Assembly (NCBI GenBank): GCA_928212115.1
Contig: CAKMRJ010003334.1
Coordinates: 33,485,474 to 33,549,473, forward strand
Reading direction: 5' to 3'
DNA: 64,000 bases
DNA from: Lactuca virosa
Lineage: Eukaryota; Streptophyta; Magnoliopsida; Asterales; Asteraceae
Of the stretch, positions 34,352-46,830 are shown in pieces (positions within the stretch are counted from its first letter, which is position 1; each line of letters opens with the position of its first letter). The notes under the pieces are model-generated. The model was not told the origin of the DNA. It made no database searches and worked only from the letters and a program-made list of their open reading frames with translations. The position numbers and the translations under genes were made by a program.

Positions 34352-37300
34352 ATGGCGACGTCAATCGCCTCACAACTGCAGGCAATCAGGTCAATTGTCA
34401 AAGCCGACACAGACCCTCTCAAAAGACCGTTTACCCGTCCCTCCATCCTGTTTGACGCCAAAGAAGCAGCTGATATCGACCTCGATACTATCTTTAACCT
34501 TGCCCTTTCAGGTATTGATATGAATAAATGGGTATTCAGTGCTTGCCGTTGTATATTCTATCCTAAACATGATTTTTCATGTGAAAAATCGACATGGATT
34601 TTGCTGCTAAATTAACATTAAAGCTTAAAGTAGTTAGCAATTGTTTATTTCGAAATTTAGATTCCATTTCACACTTGAACTTAAGAAGCAACACTGTTGA
34701 ACTATAATGGATGCTGGCGTATTATCACTAGTACTTAAAAGCATGGACTTAATGAGCTACAAAAACCCAGATAGGTCACCATTGCGATTGATCTGAGATT
34801 TGTTTTCTTTTCAGGGTTGGAGGGTCTTGTGAGCCTGGATGAAAGATTTGTGAACTACAAGAATGATTTGTTCACTCATAAGAGTAGAGAACTGGATAGA
34901 GAACTTATGGGCGTTGAAGACAATAACCATGTCAATGCTTCAATTAGTTCTTATTTGAGGCTGCTGTCCGGACATTTTAAGTTACCTTCAGCACTAAGGA
35001 CACTCGAATATCTAATCCGTAGATACAAGTATGTATTACCATTCAAGCTTCACTTTTTCATATCCTTTCACATTTTCGTATGTCAACATATCAGTTAATG
35101 TGCTATTCTGCATTTTATTCAACAGGATTCATGTATACAACATTGATGAATTGATTTTATGTGCTCTACCTTACCATGATACACATGTTTTTGTCCGGAT
35201 TGTGCAACTTATTGACACAGGGTAAGAAAAGGGTATATCCCATTCTTCTTTTTCTATTTTCTTTTTGGAAATCCACTACAATTCGAGTGTCCATAACCTT
35301 ATTACCAACTTGTTATGTTATAGCAATGGTAAATGGAGGTTTCTTGAGGGTGTCAAAATATCTGGTGCACCACCACCCAGGAAGGTTATTGTGCAGCAAT
35401 GTATGCGTGATATGGGCGTTTTAGAGACTTTATGCACCTATGTAAGTCTTTTTTGCCATATGTTTTATTTTTAATGAGGAACATTGTCATAGATGGAACA
35501 AAGTTTTTATTGCAAGTATTCTTTTTTAGGCCTCACCTACAAAGAAGCTTCAACCTACAAGGCCTGTGATAAGTTTCTGTACAGCTGTCATTATAGAGGT
35601 TTTGGGCTCTCTTACTGTTATTGACACCGATGTTGTGAAGAGAGTTCTTCCATTTGTGGTTTCTGGTCTTCAGACTCATTCCAAAGGAAACATAGATCAC
35701 AAGGTGAGATTGATGCAATTGACTTATATGACCTTATGTAGTATAAGAATCTTTTTATTCATAGGAATGATGCATATGATTCTTTCAGGCAGGAGCATTG
35801 ATGATTGTTGGTTTACTAGCTAATAGATCAACATTGTCTCCTAATCTTGTCAAAACCTTGATTCGCTCTATTGCTGATGTGGCACGTGAAGATGTAGAAA
35901 AATCTACTGATTTGCACTTGTTTCGTGTGTCATTTATGGCCTTGGTTAATGTAGTACAGGTATTCTTGCTTGCCATATGTTGTTTATCTGTAACTGTATG
36001 CAGTTAATTTATACCCTTCTTATTTACATGACAGTTGCAATCTGTGGAAGTGATCCCTAAAAAGGCTGTGGATATCTTGAAGGAAATTAGGTAGGCCTCA
36101 AAGGATAAAGTTTTTCTTTCTTTTGACAATTCAAAGCTTTTATTTTTGGCTTTGATTTTGTGATAAAGGGATCTTTCGGGGGTTCTTTCTGGATTGACCA
36201 AGGAGTTCAACATCGACAAGTTTCTACGGGTATTTTTGGAATCCCTCATGGAGTACAGTCATGATGATGATTCGTGCCTTAAAGTGTTGCTTTCCATGAT
36301 AAAAGCTGTTCCTGTTAATGTTTTAGTTGGCCGTTTAGTCACAAAACTTCTTTCTACATGCATGAAGTTATCCAAGAAAGGGAACAAAGAATCTTTATCT
36401 GCACCAGGTTAAATTTAGCATTTCTAATTGTTAAATCATTATTTAAGCTCCATTATTAACAACTGAGTTTTGTATATTTGCTAATTCTTGTTTTAGTGGA
36501 AGGAAGCAAGGTGAAACAAATCTTGCTCTCCATCAATGAACATTATCCAGTGGAGTTACGTGAAGCTGTTCAAAGTTTTTTGAAGGTTTGTTATTTTGCT
36601 GTATATTTTTAATCATGATTGCTTTCTTTTTCAACTTCCCTATTCTTCCTCTTTCTTCTAGGATGTTGAAATGAACTCCAAGAAAGATAGTTTCACATAT
36701 GAGATTCTCTGTAAGACATTAGATGGAGGGTTAGACTCGTCATTTCCACTATCCGACTCAAAGATCTGGTTTGGACTGGAACATCCACAGGTATATGCCC
36801 TTGTGTAACTTGTTATAATTTGCTCATTTTCATTGAAGTTTATCATATTTCTATAATGTCACAGGCTAGGGTTCGACGTGCTACTGTTATGAGTTTGGAT
36901 GTGGACCCCATGCTTGGAGATAAGGTTGCTAATTCACAGGTGATATGTTAATGTGATGTGATTTTAGATCAATAATTTGAAGCATTCAACATTTAGCTCA
37001 ATAATTCTTTCTGCTTTTGTTCTAATATTTCTTCTATGGATCTTCCAGAAGCTTCAAACTGTAAATGATGCTCTCTTGCGACGGCTGTACGATGATGACC
37101 TAAGTGTGGTTCAGGCAGCATTAAGTATGGGGAAACTGTCTGAATTTATAAAAAATACAGATCTTCTTGATGGTCTTCAAAAGGTGTTCAAAAGATGCAT
37201 CAGTATATTAGTATCAAGTAAGTTTTCTCTATACTTGTATTTGATATTTTGGTCTAAGTTTAAGCAATCATTATAGTTAACTTTATTTTTTCTTGTAGAG

Positions 37301-40300
37301 GCATCAAATGATACAACTTTAGCTGCTGATGTCAGCATGTCATGTCTGGAGCATGTAATTTCAAGATTTCAAGGCTCAGAACAATATGCAAAAGAGCTTG
37401 CAGCAATGATATTTCCTCTAGTTTTAGTCATGCCAAAGGTCTTACATTAGATTCACCTTGGTAGTTGACTTTTTTTTTCTGCAAATACTGACATTTCTTT
37501 GGTTTATAATCAGACCCAGAGGATAAATATAAAAGCTTTAGATGCAGCCAAACAGTTAAAATGGCCTCTTTACCAGAAACTTGCTAGCACCTCTGTTTCT
37601 GGAAAGGCAAGTATTATTCTTTTATGCTTATCAATCGCATGCCAAAAGTGAGGTGTAATAAATAATAATAACTTTTTCTCTTATCTTCAAATTGTTACAG
37701 AAATTATCGCATACAAGTACTTCTGCTCTCAATATGGAAAATATGGATGTCATGGCAGAATGCTTCTTGTCCAATCCTAATGAATATGTGCAGTGGTTTG
37801 TTGGATACTGCCATGATTTGGAGTTGTCAAAGACATTATTTTTCTTGATTTTGTTGCATTCACTAATGAAGACACAGAAAGGTAAGCTTGTCTATTCCAG
37901 TTTATCCCTGCTAAACTGCCATGTGTACAGGTGCACATTCTGATTGCTTCATTTTCTCTGATATTGCTTCAGATCTTGGTCAATTTTCTGCAATATACGA
38001 ATCCTGTTTTCCAGTTGTTACAAAAGAATGGGAAAAGTTAGAGACAGCTGGGGTTGGAGTTGCTACAGATGAGGTATCTTTGAAGAGATTTAGAATTTTT
38101 ATGAGCATTTCATGATTTCCAGCTTTTGTATTAACTGGATTAACTAATTTACAGTCAAATAGAAGAATGGTGGATAATGATTGCAAAGCATTCCTTGGTC
38201 AAATGTATGATGTGAAACTTGAGGAGTTGAATGCTGAGATATTAATATCCATATTCTGGAGGTTGCTGGAAGCTTTTTTTGCAACAGCTGTTGATGATGA
38301 AAACAAGAAGCAGAATGTTATTCTTCAAGATTTTTTTTCTTTCTTTGCTTCTCATTCAAAGGTTGTTTTCAAGAAACATCTTCATCATCTTGTTGCAAAT
38401 CAGAAGAGCTCACCAGCCCGATTTTTGTCTTCACTTTTCACGGATGAAGGTGAGTCAAGACCTTGACTTTTCTTGTTCTAAAAATTCCATCCTTTCTTTC
38501 ACTTTCACAGTTCCACTAACATTTTTATAGAAAATAAGGGTATTCTTACAAGACCTTTCTGATTGCAGGTGTTACTGATGCTGTCCAAAAAGAGAGTTTA
38601 CACTCGTTTGCCTTTTATTGCTCTCATTTAGAAGAGGAAATCCGTTTAAAAAATGAAGTAGATGAGGGCTTACTTCTTCAACTACCTGTTGAGTTTCCTT
38701 CAGTTCTTGTTCCATTGTCTAGTGATCACCAGGAAATACGGGTAGCTGCAATGATCTGTATTGAAGGACTACTTACCTTATGGCCACATGTTAGTTTATC
38801 TGGAGGGAAAAATGGTAATTTTCTTTTTATAGACATAGCTAACTAATATTTGAGTCGCCTTATAACATTTTATATTAATCTTTCCACAGGGAGAAGTGCA
38901 ATATGGAGTAATTTTCTTGGAGATCTTTTGGCTTTGATGGTTCAGCACAAAAAGCTTATGTTGTCTGATAAAAATTTTCTTCCTGACTTCTTTACAACAT
39001 TGCTAAGCTCTACACATCATAGCATGTTGGTCCCACAGAGTGTTGGAGAGAGGTATTTTCACTAATGATTTTATAAGTGCTATTCATATTTATAATGAAA
39101 GCCTTGTATGTTTTTTAATCTGCATCTTTTTAAAACTTATCCAGATTTGATCGGCCAACAAAGGACAACATACTGAAGTTTATTTTGGGATCTGCACTAT
39201 CATTGTGTCCATATGGAATGGTAAGTTTCTTGCAGAATGCTAATTCAGTTGCCTTTGACTTTCATCCATTCTGTATTGACTTTTTATATGTTTGACACAT
39301 TGGCAGCTGAAAGTACTATCTTTAGTCAAAGGTTTGGGAAGCCAAGTTATGCTAGTTAAAGAAGTCAACTCTTTGCTAAGTGAACTGTTAGAAAGACGCA
39401 GTCATGATAAATCCCATCAAATATTGTCAAAGACAGAAGTTCAAATCCTATGTCTTCTACTAGAGGTAATTTCTCTAAAAAAATTACATATTTATATGCC
39501 TTTAAAATCTCTTTCTTTCATTGAAATAAAATTTTCTCCCTCATCTTAGTGCTGTACAAAGCTCACCTCAGCAACTGGTGGGCCTGCTGTTGAATCATAT
39601 ATTTTGAAGGCTCTTCAGGTTGATCGTTCATATTCTGAAGATCAATCCATCATACAGCCATGTGTAACTGTTTTAAGATGTCTTAATAGCTCTCTATATG
39701 GTAGTTTCAAGCCTGAAACTCAAGAACTTCTCTTTCAAGAACTCGTGTGTCTGTTTCGAAGCTACAATGGTGACATTCAAAATGCTGCTAGAATTGCTTT
39801 GTTACAGATAAAGATTTCCACATCAATGGTACAACACATGCTTGATTATGTTTTGGAAAAGTCAAGTCCATTAACTGGTACCCCACATGGAAAAAAGAAA
39901 AAGAAAGTAACAACCCAGTTGAAACCTAATGATGAGGGCCATACCCGATGCAGCAAGCTCACATTTTTAAGCTCTTTACTTGACATTCTGTTACTAAAGA
40001 AAGACATAGACAACAGGTCTGATCTTATTCAGCCGCTGTTCAAGCACTTGACCATAGTTTTCATGGACAAAGAGTGGATACAAGAAGCTGTGAAGCAGGA
40101 TCAGGAACTTCTAGAAGCTTCTGCTGATGTTTCACAAAGTACAGATGTCACAATGTGTTATATTCAACAGAATCTTTTATCAATCCTTGAAGACATCTCA
40201 AATTCCCTTATTCCAAATGATGAAGCTGCTCAGAGCTTTGACATAAAGCTATTGCTTAGTTGTACACGGTCTACAAATGATCCAACCACACGTAATCATG

Positions 40301-43300
40301 TCTTCTCATTGTTGTCAGCAGTTTCAAAAGTTTTACCAGACAGAATCTTGGATCACATTCTTGATATTCTTACTGTCATTTGCGAATCAGCTGTAACTCA
40401 GGTAATAATATTATAATGTAATATTAATCTCTTTGATAAATTGATATTCATAATCCGTGTATCAAATGTGTCGTTTTTTTTTAATATAAGTTGTTTTCTG
40501 CAGTGGGATAGTCACTCCAAGAAAGTATTTGAAGACCTGATTTCCACTATTGTCCCATGTTGGCTATTAAGGACTGAAAGTCCAGAAGAAGTGTTACAAG
40601 TTTTTTTGAATATATTACCTGATGTTACTGAACATAGGAGACTTTCAATCATTGTGCATCTTTTGAGTACTTTAGGGGAGAGTGGAAGCTTACCTTCATT
40701 ACTTTCCCTTCTTTTTCACTCGTGGGCTTCAAAAAGCAACAATTTGGAGAATTTATCCACAAAGTGGGAGTACACTTTTGCCTTACAGGTATGTCAGCAG
40801 TATTCATGCATGGTATGGCTTCCTTCACTTGTGGCATTGCTTCAGAAGATAGAGATGGGTACGTGGGTCCCACAGCTGTTTGTACAGTTGCTAGTTGCTA
40901 TGAAGTTTATTGGTGACAAATTACAAGACCCTGAAATAGCCTTCAAGATTAAATCTGGTGAAGATGTTGATAGCATTCAGTCTACAAGTGGGGATCTCAT
41001 GGAGCTTGTAGTCACACACATGCAACTTGTTGGGTCAAGAAGAAAGCAACATGGTGTTTCAGATTCATTAGGAAAGGAACTAAAGGAGGTGATGAATAAT
41101 GTACTGACAGCTGTCAGTAAAGGGCTTCTACCCTCGACTTATTTTCAAGTCATCATCACTTTGTTGGGTCATTCAGATCGAAATGTTAGAAAGAAGGTGA
41201 GAAAATTCTATATTAATCACATGATTCACATATCATCAATCATCTATATATATAGTTATATTGACTAGTTTATTTTGGTTTGACAGGCTCTAGGGCTTGT
41301 ATGTGACATGGGAAAAGAGTTGACCATGTTGACTCAAAAGCATAACAAGAGGGTAATGAATCCAAGTGTCAGAAGCTCATGGCTTCGTTTTGATGAAGTT
41401 GCATCGCGACACTTTGAAAAAATGTTACATGAGATCTTGAAGATAGTTGATGATAGTGTCAGCATTTCAAAACATGCTTCCTTGAGACTTTCTTCCATTT
41501 CTACCATTGAAACTTTAGTGACAGTTTTTCCTTCTAGTGATTCCGTTTTCAACACATGTCTAGCAACTGTAATCAAACACATACATTCAGAAGACTTGGC
41601 TATATCTTCCGGATGCTTCCGGACTGTTGGTGCTTTAATCAATGTTCTTGGACCTAGGGCACTCCCTGAGGTTCCTAGTATCATGAACCATGTCTTTCAG
41701 AGGTGTGATGACATGTCATCAAATTCAAACAAGTCTCTGTTGATGTCTATTCTTGTTACCATAGAAGCTGTCATTGATAAACTTGGAGGTTTCCTAAATC
41801 CCTATCTTCCTCAAATCTTGGAACTTGTAATCTTACGCCCTCAATATGCAAACAACTCAAGTTCAAAGTTAAAGTCAAAAGCAGACAACGTTCGAAAGCT
41901 CATAGCAGAAAAAATTCCTGTAAGTCAAAGTTTTACTTTTGTTAGGTAAATGTTTGTCTTATGAAATATACATTATTGATTTTTGTTTTATTTGACCAGG
42001 TACGATTGTCGCTTCCACCTCTATTGAAGATATACTCCGAGGCAATCAAGATTGGGGATTCTGGATTATCAGTTTTATTTCAGATGTTGGGAAATTTTAT
42101 ATCTACAATGGACAGATCATCTGTTTCTGCGTATTATTTAAATATTTTTGACATGTGTCTTGTTGCTCTTGACATTCGTCGTCAACATCCTGCTTCTATC
42201 AAGAATGTTACTGCTGTTGAAAAGGATGTTATTAATGCAATGGTGGTTCTGACAATGAAGCTTACTGAAAACATGTTTAAGCCTCTTTTCATTCGGTGTG
42301 TTGAGTGGTCAGATAATGTCGATGAGCAAAATGACGATTCAGTCCCTGGAAGTATTGATAGGGCAATATCGTTCTTTGGATTAATACAGAAGCTTGTTGA
42401 TAGCCATCGGTGAGTTCACTCATATATATTTTGTTTGGGCTAAATGCAAGAAATGGCAACGTTCTATTACATCATTGTACTTCAATTTTTCCTAATGTGA
42501 TATTGATGTCATTTTATTTTCTATGATGTTATAGATCCTTGTTTGTTCCATACTTTAAATACTTTCTTAATGGATTGGTGCGGCATCTGAGCGATGATGA
42601 CGTGGCAACACCGGGTCCCACTCGAAAGAAGAAGGCGAAGCTTATGGAGCCAAATGTAAACAAGAGCCCGGATCATTCCAGGTGGCATATAAGGGCACTG
42701 GTGTTGTCATCTCTACATAAATGTTTTCTTTATGACACTGGGAACCTTGAGTTTCTTGACTCCTCAAATTTCCAAGTAAGCAGAATCAATCAATCACATT
42801 TTTTTTTATATATTTAATCTTCTTTGATTAAAATTGAAATGGGTTATTTATTTATTTTTTATTTTTTTGTGCAGGTGTTGTTGAAGCCGATTGTCTCACA
42901 GATTGGTGTGGACCCACCAAGCTCTCTAGAACAGCATCCAGATGTACCATCTGTGAATGAGGTGGACGAATTGTTAGTTTCTTGTGTTGGGCAAATGGCG
43001 GTTACTTCTGCTAGTGATCTTTTATGGAAACCACTTAATCACGAGGTTATTATTTTTTTTTGTTTAATTAAGTCCATTAAGTCTAAAAATAAAAAAAAAA
43101 AAAAAAACATTTCGGATATTTTTGTGAAACTGAAATGTTGTTTTTATGGGTGGGTGTAGGTTTTGATGCAAACAAGAAGTGAGAAGGTGAGGACTCGAAT
43201 GTTGGGGTTGAAGATAGTGAAGTATTTAGTTGAGAATTTAAGAGAAGAGTATTTGGTGTTGTTGCCTGAAACAATACCTTTCCTTGGTGAATTGTTGGAA

Positions 43301-43390
43301 GATGTGGAACCGAATGTTAAGTCACTGGCTCAAGAAATTTTGAAGGAAATGGAGACATTAAGTGGTGAAAGCCTTCGCGAATATTTGTAA
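34352..43390 (+). CDS. UTP10: UTP10/HEATR1 U3 snoRNP-associated HEAT-repeat protein
   Basis: SSU processome subunit needed for early 18S rRNA processing in the nucleolus. I splice 28 exons: 34352-34511, 34815-35028, 35126-35221, 35324-35441, 35530-35703, 35789-35959, 36035-36089, 36169-36407, 36497-36585, 36662-36790, 36865-36939, 37049-37217, 37299-37438, 37514-37606, 37701-37881, 37973-38073, 38155-38449, 38569-38814, 38890-39052, 39145-39220, 39307-39465, 39550-40401, 40504-41196, 41287-41919, 42000-42409, 42535-42775, 42875-43046, 43160-43390. They sum to 6375 nt (2124 aa plus TAA), near the length of human HEATR1. The N-terminus MATSIASQLQAIRSIVKAD and the family block RPFTRPSILFDAKEAADID are clear; helical HEAT-like repeats run throughout; the C-terminal part with the WHIRALVLSSLHKCFLYD region corresponds to the BP28CT-type domain. 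A lysine-rich segment (GKKKKKV) lies mid-protein. All introns are GT-AG except the one after 37606, which is GC-AG. Confidence 0.96.
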
Positions 43391-43884
43391 AATTTTAAAT
43401 TACGATTATAGTGTTCATGTAGGAGATGGGTTGGGCATCATCTCAAGTTTTGTTTGTTTGTATTGTTTGATATCAAGAAATTTTGGGAATGCAACATTAG
43501 TTTACATGTAGTTTTGAATTCTCTTAACTCTTAACAGTGGTTGTGGTTGGCTAAGCTCCACGTTTTTCGTAATTTCAGGTAACCTTAGTTAATAGAAATT
43601 ACTGTTTTTTGAGTCTTTCATGTCCTCCATCTTAGAATAAAATTTCTTTACTCGTTTAGAAATGCACCCTGTAGGGAAAATGAATTAGTGAAAACCAATA
43701 ACAATTGTGTAAATAAACGAATTAGTAGATTAAAAACAAAGTTCTTGTTATGCAAGATTCATAATATAATGACGTTCCATTGAATTGAAAATGAATGGTG
43801 AAAACCATTGAATGATATCGATAAGAACACCATAGTTGTTGCCTCTTCCTGTTTGAGGAACTTGTAGAATGGAGGTGCACAAAC
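43391..43884 (+). other. UTP10 3' UTR and downstream flank
   Basis: AT-rich sequence after the UTP10 stop. An AATAAA at 43637-43642 is a possible polyadenylation signal, although an earlier non-canonical site is equally possible in plants. No other gene is seen before the LINE remnant. Confidence 0.45.
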
Positions 43885-45040
43885 TTGTGTTAACTGTAGG
43901 CTCTATCAAACTATTTGGTACCAAGAAAGGTTGTTAGCGGCAGGGTAAGGCAATAAATTGTGATATTGGAAAATCAATTTGGCTTCATGCTTAGGAGGTC
44001 TACGTCTTATGGAGAAATATCAAGAAAGAAATAAGGGATATGTGGTTCTTGGCCTAGAGAAGACATGATAACGTGAGATGATTTGGAAGACCTTGGAAGC
44101 AATAGGGGTCTTATTGATTATGTGACGGTTATACGTGATATGTACCGCAGGTTTTCACAGACAATAATCGGTGATACTAAGCATTTTCCCGTAGAAGTCG
44201 GGCTCCATCAAGGCTATGCTCATAGTCCATACATCTTTGCCTTGATTATGGATGAAATCTACTGCGAGTCTCAGGAAGGGACTTTTTGCTGACGACATAA
44301 TTGTATTGGTTGGATCTAGAATTGAGCTGAATGCTAGGTTGGATTCCTGGAAATCATCATTGGAAAAAAAGTGCTTCGTAATAACACAATTAAGACACTA
44401 TATATATGGTGCAATTTTAGTGGGTAACAAAGAGATAAAGAAATAAAAGTATGCGTCAATGACAGTGTTACAACAAATGAGAGTTTCAAGTACATGGGGT
44501 CTGTGCTACCTAAAGAAGGGAGTGTTGAAGATGACATTACACATCACATAAAGGTGTGGTTGTTAAAATGGAGGCATGGACATGAGTTTTGTATGAAAAA
44601 AAGGTGCTGCTGAAACTAAAGGGAAAATTTGATAGGATGGTGAAAAGACCGGCTTTGTTGTATGGATCTGAATGTCGACCGATTAAGAAGGAACATAAAA
44701 GAAAGTTGGAGGTCGTAGAAATGAGAATGTTGCGATGGACATGTGGTAGAGCATTGTTGGACCTGATACCGAATACAACAATTAGGAATTCGCTAGGTGT
44801 GACATTGGTCATCGAAAAATTGAGGGACTGACGGTTACGGTGGTTTCATATCTATAGGAGACTACTAAGTGTTGTTGTTAGGAGAGTGGGGACGATTATA
44901 GTACAAAGTGTTAGGAGGAGAGGTCGACTGAGAAGAAAATGAGAATATATCATGAGGTTAGACTTGAAAGAAGACATAACCTCATATAGGAAAACGTGAA
45001 CGTTTAATATCCGGGTAAAAGAGTAGTATTGATGTGGAAC
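43885..45040 (+). pseudogene. Decayed LINE (RTE-like) reverse transcriptase fragment
   Basis: Frames on the plus strand, broken by stops and shifts, give pieces of a non-LTR reverse transcriptase: ENQFGFM near 43970, VIRDMYRRFSQTIIGDT and FPVEVGLHQGYAHSPYIFAL (44104-44245), LFADDIIVLV with the catalytic ADD (44283-44312). Then the C-terminal block ALLYGSECRPIKKEHKRKLE and MRMLRWTCGRALLD (44650-44760) typical of plant RTE-type LINEs, and RRRGRLRRK near 44920. Endonuclease and 5' parts are missing. Non-functional. Confidence 0.85.
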
Positions 45041-45047
45041 AGACGTG

Positions 45048-45680
45048 CTTTAGCCACTTGTACGTTCGCATGTGGTTTTTTTTCCGCTGTATATATACCC
45101 CCTATTCCAGCCTAAAATCGCAGATGGACTATGTCCATCTGCGATTTCCTCTCTATTCATCAGCGATTTTGTGTGTGTGTGTGTGTTTTTTTTTTTAAAA
45201 TTATTTTGACTACGAAATTGATAGGTTTTGAGTACTAAACAACCTTATTATCTATAAATTTTTTCAAAAAATTATCATTTTTGTTGTTATTTCTTTGAAA
45301 AATTTGTTTAAAACATCTATAAAAAATGAATGAATATTTGGTTTGCGTTGTAACTGGGGGAGGTTGAAAGAGAGAGAGAGTTTCTCTAAAAAAGATAGTG
45401 AAAAATGAAGAAAAAAAATCTTTTTATACTAAATAGCTACGAAATCACAGATGGAATGTACAAATTCACAGATGGACTGTTCCAGCTGTGAACGTACAAG
45501 TGCCTAAAATACAGATGCGCTTTAGGCACTTGTACGTTCGCAGATGGAAATGCGAAATCACAGATGGACTTAATCTATCTGCGATTTTAAAGGCTAATTT
45601 TGTAATTTGAGTTTTTTTTGGCTATTTTTCACAAAGTAATTAATGTATTTGGCTAAATTTGCAATCTTCTCTTTTTTTAA
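45048..45680. mobile_element. Foldback element A, left end lost, built of GCAGATGG words
   Basis: Contains repeated direct and inverted words ATCGCAGATGG/CCATCTGCGAT (for example a palindrome at about 45116-45150). A hairpin at about 45500-45535 reads GTACAAGTGCCTAAA ... CTTTAGGCACTTGTAC. The right end GTATTTGGCTAAATTTGCAA matches the terminal repeat of element B. No left terminal repeat is visible; the element abuts the LINE remnant. Confidence 0.65.
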
Positions 45681-45698
45681 TTTGTAGTGTAAATAATA

Positions 45699-46465
45699 GA
45701 GAAAATTGCAAATTTAGCCAAATACATTAATTATTTTGTGGAAAATATCAAAAAAAAACCCAAATTACAAAATTAGCCATTAAAATCGCAGATGGATTAA
45801 GACCATCTGCGATTTTGCATTTCCATCTGCGAACGTACAAGTGCCTAAAGCGCAAATGTGCTTTAGACACTTGTACGTTCGCAGATGGAACAGTCTATCT
45901 GCGATTTTGTGTATTCCATCTGTGATTTCGTAGAGATTTAGTATAAAAACGTTTTTTTTTTTTTTTTTTTTTTCACTATCTTTTTTTAGAGAAACTCTCT
46001 ATCCCTACGATTTCCTTAGAGCCATCATGGACGATTTCTTTAACAATTCCGAAACAACATTTTAAACAAAATTTCCAAAGAAATAACAACAAAAATGATA
46101 ATTTCTTGAAAAAAATTATATATAATAAGGTTTTTTCGTAGTCAAACCCTATCAATTTCGTAGTACAAAAAATTCAAAAAATCGCTGGTGAAAACGAGAG
46201 GAAATCGCAAATGGACTATGCGATTTTATGTTGGAAAATGAGATATATATACAGCGAAAAAAAATTTAAAAAAAAAACCACCTGTGAACGTACAAGTGGC
46301 TAAAGCACAAACGTGCTTTAGCCACTTGTACGTTAGCAGATGGGAAGGCGAAATCGCAGATGGCTTATATCCATCTGCGATTTTAGTGGCTAAAAATGCA
46401 ATTTTGATTTTTTTTGGCTATTTTCCACAAAGTAATTAATGTATTTGGCTAAATTTGTAATTTTA
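45699..46465. mobile_element. Foldback element B (Mutator-like MITE) with TGTAAATAATA target duplication
   Basis: Terminal inverted repeats of about 45 bp include AAATTTAGCCAAATACATTA at the left and its complement at the right. TGTAAATAATA is present at both flanks (45688-45698 and 46466-46476); 9-11 bp duplications fit the Mutator superfamily. The interior is a mosaic of GCAGATGG/CCATCTGC words plus two hairpins with a GTACAAGTG...CACTTGTAC frame (about 45835-45880 and 46288-46335). No coding sequence. It lies about 370 bp upstream of the UQCC1 start. Confidence 0.85.
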
Positions 46466-46575
46466 TGTAAATAATATCACTCTTTTGTTTTTGACTAAAT
46501 AGTCTTGATAATTAATTTAGTACAAAATCGGAGTATAACGGTGCAAACCGTGGATTAACCAATTTTGTTCTGTTT

Positions 46576-46583
46576 TAGGGTTT
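46576..46583 (+). promoter_or_regulatory. Telo-box motif upstream of the UQCC1-like gene
   Basis: TAGGGTTT within TGTTTTAGGGTTTAAG, about 250 bp upstream of the start codon. A plausible promoter or leader element; only one copy is seen and its function is inferred from plant promoters in general. Confidence 0.4.
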
Positions 46584-46830
46584 AAGACCTTCGGGAGAGT
46601 TTGACGGAAAATCTCCATTTGCTAACTGCACATCACCTGCTTGCATCGACAACTACACGTAATGCCTTTCATCCCCATGTGTATTAATGATCTGCGTGTG
46701 TACTTATACGCCACTTATTCTTCTTCAGCCCCCAAATCCCCCGCCATTTTCTTCCAATTTCACTGCAATTTCTGAGTTTTTTATTTGAGGAGTTTTGTTA
46801 TTTGGTTTGTTAGGTTTTGTTGCAACGACG

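Noticed and set aside
40788..40790. GT at the sequence CAGGTATGTC in UTP10 as a splice donor
   Set aside because: The frame continues in family-like sequence (VCQQYSCMVWLPSLVALLQK) without interruption, so this is exonic.
40649..40873. Frames opposite or beside UTP10 exons, such as this one and 41334-41684
   Set aside because: Shadows of the real coding strand without motifs.
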